Below the pieces are notes generated by a model. It had not been told where the DNA came from and made no database searches. It was given only the letters and a program-made list of their open reading frames with translations. Below, piece after piece: positions 24,479 to 32,770 of a stretch of DNA of 64,000 nucleotides (its first letter is position 1; each line of letters opens with the position of its first letter). The DNA lies in the NCBI RefSeq assembly GCF_019112525.1, contig NZ_CP077800.1, positions 1,736,001-1,800,000 on the forward strand. The letters are read 5' to 3'. Made by a program: the position numbers and the translations under genes. This stretch comes from Modestobacter sp. L9-4. Lineage in GTDB: Bacteria > Actinomycetota > Actinomycetes > Mycobacteriales > Geodermatophilaceae.

Positions 24479-25121
24479 CGACGGGCTCCTGGTGAGGGGT
24501 GAGGGCGTCCGCCCGGCGGCGTGCCCGGCGGACCATCAGCGCGCCGAGACCGGCGGCGACCGCGAGGGCCCCCACCACGCCCGTCCCGTTGCCGTCGGCC
24601 GGCATCTGGGTGTCCTTGGGGCAGGCCGGGGTGGACGTGCGGCTGATGGTCAGCTTGGAGTTGCCGAGGGTCCAGTAGAGGGTGCCGGAGCTGACCGCCA
24701 CCCGGAACACCCCGGAGTAGGTGCCGGGCTTGAACACCGTGGGCTGCTGGCCGTTGTAGGACGACGGCGAGATGACGTTGTAGTCACCGGTGATCGTGTA
24801 CGTGCTCGAGCTGGTGTTCCGGTAGCCGAGCACCGCGGTGTAGGCGCCGTTGGTGCCCGCCAGGACGCAGTTGAGCACCGGGGTGACGACGACGGCCCCG
24901 GTGTACCCACCGGTCGAGCCGCCGCTGTAGCCACCGTTGTAACCGCCGTCGTTGTACCCACCGTTGTAGCCGCCGTCGTACCCGCCGTAGTAGCCGGCGG
25001 CGGAGGCCGACGCGGGCAGGACCACGGGGGCGACCACCGCGAGCAGCGCGGTGAGCAGGGCGAGCGCCCCGCTGCGCAGCCGCCGGCCGGGCCCTCGGCC
25101 CGTCGGTGCGTTCTCCGTCAT
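24471..25121 (-). CDS. secreted Gly-Tyr-rich protein with C-terminal sorting-like signal
   Basis: A 216-aa protein. A signal peptide occupies about 1-41 (RRLRSGALALLTALLAVVAP...ASASA). Residues 43-73 are a run of GGY repeats with Asp/Asn spacers. Residues 76-168 look like one beta-rich domain with two Cys (85 and 167). The C-terminus is tripartite: TQMPADG at 171-177, a hydrophobic helix (about 180-197), then RRARRR at 198-203 and a 13-residue tail. Motif, helix and Arg cluster is the layout of exosortase/archaeosortase and sortase substrates, and an exosortase gene lies four genes upstream in the same operon. The start at 25119-25121 overlaps the HAD gene stop (ATGA). It is a likely surface or glycan-linked protein. 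Confidence 0.75.
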   Translation of the reverse strand: MTENAPTGRGPGRRLRSGALALLTALLAVVAPVVLPASASAAGYYGGYDGGYNGGYNDGGYNGGYSGGSTGGYTGAVVVTPVLNCVLAGTNGAYTAVLGYRNTSSSTYTITGDYNVISPSSYNGQQPTVFKPGTYSGVFRVAVSSGTLYWTLGNSKLTISRTSTPACPKDTQMPADGNGTGVVGALAVAAGLGALMVRRARRRADALTPHQEPVDA

Positions 25122-25957
25122 CGTCCTGCCCTCAACTGGGTCGTGTACGAGCTGTCCTGTCCCCATGTCATCGACAGCTCACCGCCCGTGCTGGCCACCC
25201 GCGGGCCCAAGTCACGCGAACGGGTGAGGCGCCCGTCCACGTCGGGTGGGCCGATCACGGAGAGTGCGCGGGCAGCCGCCTCCGGGAAGCTGGCGGTGAC
25301 CGCCCAGGCCGCCGGGACGTCGGGCGCGGTGGCGTACTCGCCCTGCCGCACCCGGATCGCCCGGGCGCCCACGGCGGCCGCGACGGCGACGTCCTTGCCC
25401 GGCCGGTCGCCGATCATCAGCAGCCGGTCGGCGGGTACCCCGAGCCGGGCGGCGACGGCCAGCAGCCCGGCGGGTGCGGGCTTGCGGGTGGCGCGCCCGC
25501 CGAGGGAGTCGCTCAGGACGACGAGCGGCAGCAGCCGGTCCAGCCCGGTGCCGGCCAGCTTGGCCCGCTGGATCTCCGGGGCGCCGTCGGTGAGGCAGGC
25601 CAGCGGTGCGGCCGCGGCCAGCGCGGTCAGCGCCGCCTCGACCCCGGGGTAGGTGGGCAGCCGGTCCGGCCGGTGCCCGGTGAAGGCGGCGACCAGCGGC
25701 GGCAGCAGGGCCGGCAGCTCCCCCGGGGCGACGCCGGCGGCGAGCAGCGCGCGGTCGATCGTGCCGCCGGTGTCGGAACCGGCCGCCAGCTCCGCGACGA
25801 GCGCGGCGTGCACGGCGTCGCCGTCCAGGCCGGCGGTGCCGGCCGCGGCTCCGACGGCCGCGGCCGCACCGGCGAGGTAGGCGGCCTGCGGGTAGAGCGT
25901 GTCGTCGAGGTCGACGACCACGGCCAGCGGTGGCGGCCCGGACCAGCCGGTCACCAC
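25118..25957 (-). CDS. HAD-family hydrolase (phosphatase)
   Basis: A 279-aa protein with HAD motif I DLDDTLYP (Asp nucleophile about residue 16), motif II (CLTDG), the Lys of motif III (RKPAPAGLL) and motif IV (MIGDRPGKDV). The long insert between motifs I and II fits a C1-type cap. The last 45 residues (PDVDGRLTRSRDLGPRVASTGGELSMTWGQDSS...) are an unusual, probably flexible tail. The start is GTG 25957 or GTG 25954; the latter would give the 4-nt overlap seen elsewhere in this operon. It is probably a sugar-phosphate or nucleotide phosphatase of the glycan pathway. Confidence 0.85.
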   Translation of the reverse strand: MVTGWSGPPPLAVVVDLDDTLYPQAAYLAGAAAAVGAAAGTAGLDGDAVHAALVAELAAGSDTGGTIDRALLAAGVAPGELPALLPPLVAAFTGHRPDRLPTYPGVEAALTALAAAAPLACLTDGAPEIQRAKLAGTGLDRLLPLVVLSDSLGGRATRKPAPAGLLAVAARLGVPADRLLMIGDRPGKDVAVAAAVGARAIRVRQGEYATAPDVPAAWAVTASFPEAAARALSVIGPPDVDGRLTRSRDLGPRVASTGGELSMTWGQDSSYTTQLRAGR

Positions 25958-27102
25958 GGGAGCCGGCCGTCGGTGAAGTCGGGCTCGGTGAGCTCGAGCA
26001 GGGCGTCGGTGCGCTCGTCGGCCAGGATCGCCGCGATCTGCGTGCCGGTGGTGCCGTCGCCGTAGGGGCAGGGCAGCGCGGCGGCCCGGGCCTGCCCGGC
26101 GGCGGAGGTGTGCGCGGCCGCGGCGGTGAGCACGGCCTGCGCGGCGCCGTCGTCGGTCAGCCCGGCCAGCGTCGTCGTCCCGGCCTCGACGCCCTCCCAG
26201 CGAGGTGTGGAGGAGCGCAGCACCACGACCGGGACGCCGAGGTGGGCGGCCTCCTCCTGGATGCCGCCGGAGTCGGTGACCGCCAGCTGCGACGAGCGCA
26301 GCGCGGCCATCAGCGTGTCGTGGTCGACCGGCCCGGTGAGCCGGATGCCGGGGTGTTCCAGTGCCCCGCCGAGGCCGGCGGCGGCCAGCCGGGCGGTGGT
26401 GCGCGGGTGCACCGGGAAGGTGACCGGGCCGACCTGGTCGGCCAGGCCGCGCACGACGGCCACCAGCCGGGCCAGCCGCACCGGGTCGTCGACGTTGGTG
26501 GGCCGGTGGGCGGTGACCAGCACCCCGCGGCGCTCGGCGACCGGGACCGGCGTGACGCCCCGGGCGACGAGGGTGTCGATGACCGGGTTGCCGACGACGA
26601 ACACCCGCTCGGCCGGCACGCCCTCCCGGCGCAGCGAGTCCGCGGCCCGGGCGGTGGGGGCCAGGTGCAGCTGGGCGATCGCGGCGGCGACCCGCCGGTT
26701 CACCTCCTCGACGCTGCGCATGTTGTAGCTGCGCAGCCCGGCCTCGACGTGCGCGAACGGCACGCCCGCGCCGCGGGCGGCCAGCGCGTACGCCGGGACG
26801 GTGTTCGTGTCGCCGAGGGCCAGGACGACGTCGGGGCGGAAGCGGGCGAGTGCGGTGGCGGCGTCGGCGTGCAGTGCGCCGGTGCGGGCCGACGCGGGCT
26901 CGGCCGGCAGCGTGAACCGGTGGGTCGGGGTGAGGCCGAGGGCCTCCTGCAGCTGCGAGGCCATCGCGGCGTCGGCGTGCTGCCCGGTGTCCACGACGTC
27001 CACCCGGTGCCCGGCGGCGACGAGCGCGGCGACCACCGGGGCCAGCTTGACCACCTCCGGTCGGGTGCCGAAGGGCACCAGCACGTGCCGGCTGCGGGTC
27101 AC
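25951..27102 (-). CDS. wecB: UDP-N-acetylglucosamine 2-epimerase (non-hydrolysing)
   Basis: A 383-aa enzyme of the GT-B-like WecB fold, which interconverts UDP-GlcNAc and UDP-ManNAc. Family landmarks are GTRPEVVKLAPV (about 12-23), HVEAGLRSYNMRSVEEVNRR, GNPVIDTL, TAHRPTNVDDPVRL and the UDP-binding TDSGGIQEEA. A longer open frame continues upstream, but the GTG at 27100-27102 overlaps the previous stop (GTGA) and gives the family length. The presence of this enzyme predicts a ManNAc-containing or derived glycan as product of the operon. Confidence 0.9.
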   Translation of the reverse strand: MTRSRHVLVPFGTRPEVVKLAPVVAALVAAGHRVDVVDTGQHADAAMASQLQEALGLTPTHRFTLPAEPASARTGALHADAATALARFRPDVVLALGDTNTVPAYALAARGAGVPFAHVEAGLRSYNMRSVEEVNRRVAAAIAQLHLAPTARAADSLRREGVPAERVFVVGNPVIDTLVARGVTPVPVAERRGVLVTAHRPTNVDDPVRLARLVAVVRGLADQVGPVTFPVHPRTTARLAAAGLGGALEHPGIRLTGPVDHDTLMAALRSSQLAVTDSGGIQEEAAHLGVPVVVLRSSTPRWEGVEAGTTTLAGLTDDGAAQAVLTAAAAHTSAAGQARAAALPCPYGDGTTGTQIAAILADERTDALLELTEPDFTDGRLPW

Positions 27103-28238
27103 CCGGTCACCGCGGGGACGGCGCAGGGGTCGGCGACGGAGCGGCCGTCGGGGGCGGTGTAGGTCTCGGCGAAGTACCGGCTCATCCGGACCCCGGGGGT
27201 GAAGAACAGGTAGGGCAGCTCGGCCGCCGGCTCGCGGACCCCGGCGAGGTAGGTGCCGACGACGTCGGCGCCGGCGGCGAGGGTGAGCGGCAGACCACCG
27301 CTGAACCGCGGGTTGATCTCCACGACGGTGACCGTGCCGTCGTCGGCGACGAAGCCCTGCACGTTGGCCGGGCCGGTGAGCGCGACCGCCGCGAGGGCGT
27401 CGGCGACCACGCTGGTGACGGCCTCGGAGTCGAAGGTCGTGCCCTGCACGGAGATGCCGGCCTTGGTCGCGTCCCGCCAGCGGGGGACGACGGTCAGCAG
27501 GGCGCCGTCGCGGGCGACGAGCGCGTCGGCGGTGAACTCCCGGCCGCTGAGCCGGGTCTGCACGATCAGGCCGGGGTCGGCGGTCATCGCGGCCGCGACG
27601 GCCTCGGCGGTGTCCAGCAGCTGCACGCCGCGACTGCCGCGCCCGGCGCGGGGCTTGACGATCCACGGCCCGGGCACGCCCGCCGCGCCCTCGACGGTGG
27701 CGGCGGTCGCCGGCGTCGGCACCCCGGCCTCGACCAGCCGGACGGCGAAGGCGGCCTTGTCGCAGCACAGGTCGACGGCGGCCAGCGCGGGCAGCCAGGT
27801 GGCCAGGCCGGCGGCGGTCAGCCGGTCGGCCGCGGCGGTCAGGGCGGGCAGCTCCTCGGCGACGGTGCTCACCAGTGCGTCGGCGCCGTGCTGGTGGGCG
27901 AAGGCGACCAGGGCGTCGACGAAGGACGGGTCGTCGGCGCGGGGGACGACGCCCCCGACGGTGGCCAGCGCGCTGCCGGCCGCGATCGGGTCGATGTCGA
28001 CCGCGACCACCCGGTGCCCGAGGGCGACCAGGCGGCGCACCACGGCGACGCCGGCCGGCCCGCCCGAGCCGGTGACCAGCACCGCCGACCCGGACGCCGC
28101 CCGCGCAGCCGGGGCCGGGGCGGGCGGCGTGGGCCGCGGGACGGCGGCGGCCGGCACCCCGGGACGGGGCAGGTCGCGCACGTCCACCACGGCCGGACGC
28201 GGCGGCGGGACCGGGTACGGGTACAGGGAGCGGGTCAT
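27099..28238 (-). CDS. ATP-grasp domain protein (carbamoyl-phosphate synthase-like)
   Basis: A 379-aa protein. A Pro-rich leader (about 1-50) is followed by a Rossmann-like pre-ATP-grasp domain (VLVTGSGGPAGVAVVRRL...VVAVDIDP) and an ATP-grasp domain: WIVKPRAGRGSRGV binds phosphates, and VVEINPRFSGG is the Mg2+ site. The family forms acyl-phosphates and ligates carboxylates to amines. In glycan clusters such proteins often attach amino acids to sugars or build unusual sugar parts. The ATG at 28236-28238 overlaps the exosortase stop by 4 nt, and its own stop overlaps the epimerase start by 4 nt. The substrate is unknown. Confidence 0.85.
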   Translation of the reverse strand: MTRSLYPYPVPPPRPAVVDVRDLPRPGVPAAAVPRPTPPAPAPAARAASGSAVLVTGSGGPAGVAVVRRLVALGHRVVAVDIDPIAAGSALATVGGVVPRADDPSFVDALVAFAHQHGADALVSTVAEELPALTAAADRLTAAGLATWLPALAAVDLCCDKAAFAVRLVEAGVPTPATAATVEGAAGVPGPWIVKPRAGRGSRGVQLLDTAEAVAAAMTADPGLIVQTRLSGREFTADALVARDGALLTVVPRWRDATKAGISVQGTTFDSEAVTSVVADALAAVALTGPANVQGFVADDGTVTVVEINPRFSGGLPLTLAAGADVVGTYLAGVREPAAELPYLFFTPGVRMSRYFAETYTAPDGRSVADPCAVPAVTG

Positions 28239-29443
28239 CGGGCGTCCTCGGCGTCGGGTGCTGACGGGTGCGGTGCTGACGGGTGCGGGGCTGACGGGGT
28301 CGGGGTGGGTCGGGAGAAGCTGCGCGGTGGCGGCCCGGTGCGTGGTCCGACCGTCGGCACTGCGACCGGCCCGGGGACGACCGCCGGGGCCGGGTCGGTG
28401 CGGGCCGGACCTGCTGTGACGGGCGCGGGGGCGGCCGTGGCACGGGCGGTGGCGGCCAGTCCGCGGCTGAGCAGCCAGCCCCGCGCCCACAGCCGCAGCG
28501 AGGACACCCGCTCGTTGGTGATCGGCTCCCACTGCCGGGCGGCGATGGCGCCGGCGAGGGCGTCGAGCACGTCGGCGTCCTGCTCGTAGGTGGCCACGGC
28601 CAGCAGCGAGGCGGTGTGCGCGCCCAGGCCGTCGGCGGCGAGCACGCGCACCCGCTGCACCCGGTCGTGCACCGGCAGGTGCCCGATGCGGTAGTCGATG
28701 CGGGCGGCCTCGCGGCGGGCGCCCAGCCAGCGGGACCACCGGCGGGGCAGCAGGGAGCGGTGCACGAGCCCGGCGAGGTTGCGTCCCTGCACGGGCACCG
28801 CCTGGTCGAACTCCGGCAGCCGGTAGCCCAGGCCCGGCCGGGCCCAGCTGCTGGGACGGCGGGCGGTGTGCCGGCCCGCGACGTCCTGCTCGGCCCGCAT
28901 GCGGGAGGGCAGCGTCACGCAGACCATCAGCAGGAACCCGCCCAGGGTCGCGGCGAGGTTCCACAGCGTGCCCACCCAGTCGTGGAAGAGCACCAGCGAC
29001 CCACCGCCCCACTGCAGCCCGATCACCGTCGAGAGCAGCAGCCGCAGGTGGTTGGCGACGAGCACCGCGACGACGGCGACCAGCAGGCCGGCCAGCGCGT
29101 GCCCGCGCCGGCTGCGCAGCACCGAGGCGGTCAGCGCGGTGAGGCCGACGACCGACAGGACCGACGAGCAGGAGGCGGTGACGACGGCGTTGAGCAGCTC
29201 GCCGTCGGGACGGAAGACCAGGATCCGGGTGGGGAGCACGCCGGAGACGGAGTCGACACCGACCAGGTGCAGCACGCCGACGACCCAGCTCGCCTCCTGC
29301 ACCTGCAGCCAGTGGGCGCCGTAGCGGTACCCGACCAGGCAGACCAGCCCGGCCAGCAGCAGGTCCCCGATGACGGCGACCTGGCGCCGGGTGCTGGCCC
29401 GCGGCCGGCGCGGGACCGGCGGCACGAGCAGCGTCTCAGCCAC
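28235..29443 (-). CDS. exosortase/archaeosortase-family transpeptidase with C-terminal extension
   Basis: A 402-aa protein. The first about 180 residues hold six or so membrane helices and the three exosortase catalytic residues in the expected order and setting: Cys92 (VTASCSSVLSVVG), Arg134 (VANHLRLLLS) and His154 (FHDWVG). The remaining 220 residues are cytoplasmic: a charged helical region about 190-330, then a Pro/Ala tail with tandem PSAPH units encoded by a 15-bp repeat. Exosortases cut a C-terminal motif/helix/Arg signal and pass the protein to an acceptor in the envelope. The Gly-Tyr protein at 24471 is the nearest candidate substrate. It overlaps its upstream neighbour by 8 nt and its downstream neighbour by 4 nt. 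Confidence 0.8.
   Translation of the reverse strand: MAETLLVPPVPRRPRASTRRQVAVIGDLLLAGLVCLVGYRYGAHWLQVQEASWVVGVLHLVGVDSVSGVLPTRILVFRPDGELLNAVVTASCSSVLSVVGLTALTASVLRSRRGHALAGLLVAVVAVLVANHLRLLLSTVIGLQWGGGSLVLFHDWVGTLWNLAATLGGFLLMVCVTLPSRMRAEQDVAGRHTARRPSSWARPGLGYRLPEFDQAVPVQGRNLAGLVHRSLLPRRWSRWLGARREAARIDYRIGHLPVHDRVQRVRVLAADGLGAHTASLLAVATYEQDADVLDALAGAIAARQWEPITNERVSSLRLWARGWLLSRGLAATARATAAPAPVTAGPARTDPAPAVVPGPVAVPTVGPRTGPPPRSFSRPTPTPSAPHPSAPHPSAPDAEDAR
28258..28302 (-). repeat. 15-bp tandem repeat inside the exosortase gene
   Basis: GTGCTGACGGGTGCG occurs twice without mismatch (28258-28272 and 28273-28287), with a third diverged copy (28288-28302). On the minus strand the array encodes repeated PSAPH units at the protein C-terminus. 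Copy number may vary between strains. Confidence 0.8.
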
Positions 29444-30899
29444 GCCGAACCACCGCCCCGGAGTCGGGAGCGGCGAACGAGCGCGGCGCGGCGGCCGGGG
29501 CCGGCAGCGGGACGGCGGCCGGGGCGAGGGTGGAGGTGGCGCCGGAGCGGGTGGTCTTCACCCAGGTGTAGGGGCGGCCGAGCATGCCGTCGAGGTAGGC
29601 GCGGGAGGTGATCCAGATGGACAGGGCGAAGGAGGGCAGGAAGCCGATGAGCTGCCAGGCCGCCTTCCGCTCGACCCGGCTGACCAGCAGCCCCACGCTC
29701 AGCTCGGCCAGCGGGCCGACGAACAGCAGCATCGACAGCGGCAGCAGCCCGATCAGCGGCAGGTCGCCGATGCCGAAGGCGCGCAGCACGGTGAGGGTCA
29801 GGCCGATGCCCGACAGCACCGGCACGTGGTAGGTCAGCAGGAACATCATCGACTCGGCCTTCTCGACCAGCGTGAGGTGCTCCGAGCGCATCATCGGGCG
29901 CCAGTAGTCGCGCATGCACTTCTGGTGGCCGCGCGCCCAGCGGTAGCGCTGCTTCCAGAAGCGGCGCGCGGTGACCACGGCCTCCTCGTAGTCGACGGCC
30001 GAGACGTCGTAGCGCACCCGCTGACCCGACAGCAGCACGCGCAGGGTGAGGTCGGTGTCCTCGGTGACGGTGTGCGGGTTCCAGCCGCCCAGGGCGCGCA
30101 GCGTCGACATGCGCACCGCGCAGTTGGCGCCGCCGTAGGCGGGCAGTTCGAACATCGCCTGCCGGCCGTACTCGTTGACCAGGTAGCCGGAGAGGTAGTC
30201 GACGAAGACGACCGAGGCCAGCGAGGAGTCATGACCGTTGCGGATGACGCAGCGGCCCATGACGGCACCGACCACGGGGTCGCGGAAGTGCCGCACCAGG
30301 CGGCGCAGGGCGTTGGGGTCGGGCTCGTGGTCGGCGTCGAAGACCAGCACGACCTCGGCGTCGACGGTGGCCAGCGCCTCGTTGAGGGCACCGGACTTGC
30401 CGCCGCCGGAGCCCGCCGCCCGGTGGATGACCCGCAGCCGCGGCTCACGCCGCGCCCAGGCGTCCAGCCGGGGACCGGTGTCGTCGTCCGAACCGTCGTC
30501 GACGACGACGAGCTGGAGCCGGTCGGCCGGGTAGTCCAGGGCCAGCAGCGCCCGGATCATCCCGTCGACGACCAGCTCCTCGTTCTTGCAGCCCACGAAG
30601 ACCGCGACCGGGGGCGTGTATCCCTCCAGGTCGACGTCGGCGGCGAGCAGGTCGGCCTCGGCCCAGCGGGCCGCGGAGACCGCGAAGGCCAGGTGCCGGC
30701 AGAAGTAGACGGCGAAGACGACGTTGATGACGCCGGCGGTCACGCCGAGCGTGCGGTCGACGCCGAAGAACAGGAAGGCGGTGAGGGCGAGCAGCACGTA
30801 GGCGACGAGCGCACCGACCCGGGCCTCCGGGCGGTCGGCGTGCGAGCCGACCGACGGGACGTCGGGGGTGCCCTCGACGACCGCGGGCTGTGCGGGCAC
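29436..30899 (-). CDS. membrane glycosyltransferase family 2 (processive polysaccharide synthase-like)
   Basis: A 487-aa protein. Two N-terminal helices (about 29-47 and 50-76) are followed by a cytoplasmic GT2 domain with VVVDDGSDDDT (about 131-141), the FDAD metal site (D188-A-D190), the acidic base in TVTED (E280-D281) and QRYRW (Q317-W321), the QxxRW motif of processive synthases. Three or four C-terminal helices and an Ala/Pro tail come last. The combination matches hyaluronan-, cellulose- or PNAG-type synthases that polymerise and export a beta-linked polymer. The GTG at 30897-30899 has GGAGAGGA upstream. It is the first gene of the exosortase operon and probably makes the glycan on which the operon acts. 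Confidence 0.9.
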   Translation of the reverse strand: MPAQPAVVEGTPDVPSVGSHADRPEARVGALVAYVLLALTAFLFFGVDRTLGVTAGVINVVFAVYFCRHLAFAVSAARWAEADLLAADVDLEGYTPPVAVFVGCKNEELVVDGMIRALLALDYPADRLQLVVVDDGSDDDTGPRLDAWARREPRLRVIHRAAGSGGGKSGALNEALATVDAEVVLVFDADHEPDPNALRRLVRHFRDPVVGAVMGRCVIRNGHDSSLASVVFVDYLSGYLVNEYGRQAMFELPAYGGANCAVRMSTLRALGGWNPHTVTEDTDLTLRVLLSGQRVRYDVSAVDYEEAVVTARRFWKQRYRWARGHQKCMRDYWRPMMRSEHLTLVEKAESMMFLLTYHVPVLSGIGLTLTVLRAFGIGDLPLIGLLPLSMLLFVGPLAELSVGLLVSRVERKAAWQLIGFLPSFALSIWITSRAYLDGMLGRPYTWVKTTRSGATSTLAPAAVPLPAPAAAPRSFAAPDSGAVVRRG

Positions 30900-30931
30900 G
30901 ACGGGTCCTCTCCGGGTGGCGGTACGGGATC

Positions 30932-30947
30932 GGTGCTGGTCAGCACC
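30932..30947. promoter_or_regulatory. palindrome upstream of the exosortase/glycan operon
   Basis: GGTGCT-GGTC-AGCACC is a perfect 6-4-6 inverted repeat, 33 nt before the glycosyltransferase start and within the divergent promoter region shared with the polymerase gene. It is a candidate operator; no regulator gene is adjacent. Confidence 0.4.
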
Positions 30948-31068
30948 ACTGCTCGATGGAGTGATCGGCACCGGGCCGCGGGCTCTTGAGCGCGTCCTGG
31001 ACCCTGCGGTGCCGCACCGCCGGGGAGCTGCGCCCGGTCCTGTCGGACCCGTGGACGAGACTGCGCCG

Positions 31069-32757
31069 GTGACCGACGGACCGCCCCGGAGCGCGGTCGG
31101 CACCGGGGTGGCCCGGGTGCTGCTGACGCGGCAGGGGCCCGACGCCGTCCTGGCCCGCGACCTGGCCGCCGACGGCAGCACGGTCGGGCTCACCGAGCTG
31201 CCGGCCGGGCGGCTGGCCGGGTTCGTCGCCGACCGGGAGGCCGACCGCCCGCGCTGGGTCTGGGACGACACCACGCGCTGGTACCCGCAGCTGCTGGCCG
31301 CTGGCGTGCGGGTCGAGCGCTGCACGGACCTGCGGCTGTCCCACGCGGTGCTGCGGCGCTCCCCGTTCGCCGACCCGGCGCTGCTGGCCGGCCCCGACAC
31401 CGCGGGCTGGGACTCCCTGGAGCCGGTGTCGGCCGCCGAGCCGGCCCTCTTCCCGCTCGAGGACCCTGCCGACCGCCTGGACCCCGCCGCCGAGCACGCG
31501 CGGCAGCAGGCCACCGTCGCCGCAACACCCCAGCGGGCGCGGCTGGGGCTGCTGCTGGCGGCGGAGTCCGGTGGGGCGCTGGTCGCGGCCGAGATGACGC
31601 ACGCCGGGATGCCGTGGCGGGCCGACGTCCACGACCGGCTGCTGACCGCGCTGATGGGCCCGCGGCCGGTGCGCGGGGCGCGGCCGGCCGGCCTCGAGCG
31701 GCTGGTGCCCGACGTCCGGGCGGCGCTCGGCGCACCGGACCTCAACCCCGACTCACCGCCGGACCTGCTCCGGGCGCTGCAGACCGCCGGGCTGCCGGTG
31801 GCCGACACGCGCTCCTGGACGCTGGAGCAGCTCGACCACCCGGTGGTCGGGCCGTTGCTGGAGTACAAGAGGCTCTCCCGGCTGCTCGCGGCGAACGGGT
31901 GGACGTGGCTGGACACCTGGGTGGCCGACGGGCGCTTCCGCCCGACCTGGCTGCCCGGTGGGGTGGTCACCGGGCGGTGGGCCTCCTCGGGTGGTGGTGC
32001 GCTGTCGGTGCCGGTCCCCGTGCGACCGGCCGCCCGGGCCGACGAGGGCTGGCGGTTCGTCGTCGCCGACGTCGCGCAGCTGGAGCCCCGGGTGTTGGCC
32101 GGGATGAGCGGTGACACGGTGATGGCCGAGGCCGCACGGGCCGCCGACCTGTACCAGGGGATGGTCGACAGCGGGGCGGTCGCGACCCGGGCGGAGGCCA
32201 AGATCGGGATGCTCGGGGCGATGTACGGCGCCACCCGGGGAGAGAGCGGCCGGATGATGCCGGGGCTGACCCGCCGCTACCCGCGGGCCATCGGGCTGGT
32301 CGAGGAGGCCGCCCGCGCCGGCGAGCGTGGCGAGGTCGTGCACACCCTGCTCGGCCGCGGCTCCCCCCTGCCAACCGGCGCGTGGGCCGTGCCGGCCGGT
32401 GAGGAGCCCGACGGCGCCCTGTCCCCCGAGGACCGGGGTCGGGAGCGCCGGTCCTGGGGCCGGTTCACCCGCAACTTCGTCGTCCAGGGCACCGGGGCCG
32501 AGTGGGCGCTGTGCTGGCTCGCCGACCTCCGCAACCGGTTGTGGCGGCTGGGGGCCGGCGAGCTCACCGCCCGCCCGCACCTGGTGTTCTTCGTGCACGA
32601 CGAGGTGGTCGTGCACACCCCGGCCGGGCTGGCCGACGAGGTGACCGCGGCGGTGCGCACCGCCGCGGTCGAGGCCGGCCGGCTGCTGTTCGGCACGTTC
32701 CCCGTCGACTTCCCGCTCGACGTGTCCGTCGTCCGCTCCTGGGCCGACGCCGCCTGA
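31069..32757 (+). CDS. bifunctional 3'-5' exonuclease/DNA polymerase I-like protein
   Basis: A 562-aa protein resembling the Klenow part of Pol I. Motif A is FVVADVAQLEPRVLAGMSGD, motif B region AEAKIGMLGAMYGATRGE, and motif C HLVFFVHDEVVVH. The N-terminal third is an eroded exonuclease-like domain (WVWDDTTRWYPQLLAAGV...), and there is no 5'-nuclease domain. Motif B lacks the usual RRxxKxxNFGxxYG spelling, so polymerase activity may be altered. Stand-alone proteins of this kind are widespread in actinobacteria beside a full PolA. The frame is open upstream; the GTG at 31069 is preferred, with GTG 31051 an alternative. It is divergent from the glycan operon. Confidence 0.85.
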   Translation: MTDGPPRSAVGTGVARVLLTRQGPDAVLARDLAADGSTVGLTELPAGRLAGFVADREADRPRWVWDDTTRWYPQLLAAGVRVERCTDLRLSHAVLRRSPFADPALLAGPDTAGWDSLEPVSAAEPALFPLEDPADRLDPAAEHARQQATVAATPQRARLGLLLAAESGGALVAAEMTHAGMPWRADVHDRLLTALMGPRPVRGARPAGLERLVPDVRAALGAPDLNPDSPPDLLRALQTAGLPVADTRSWTLEQLDHPVVGPLLEYKRLSRLLAANGWTWLDTWVADGRFRPTWLPGGVVTGRWASSGGGALSVPVPVRPAARADEGWRFVVADVAQLEPRVLAGMSGDTVMAEAARAADLYQGMVDSGAVATRAEAKIGMLGAMYGATRGESGRMMPGLTRRYPRAIGLVEEAARAGERGEVVHTLLGRGSPLPTGAWAVPAGEEPDGALSPEDRGRERRSWGRFTRNFVVQGTGAEWALCWLADLRNRLWRLGAGELTARPHLVFFVHDEVVVHTPAGLADEVTAAVRTAAVEAGRLLFGTFPVDFPLDVSVVRSWADAA

Positions 32758-32770
32758 CCCCGGGTGCCGG

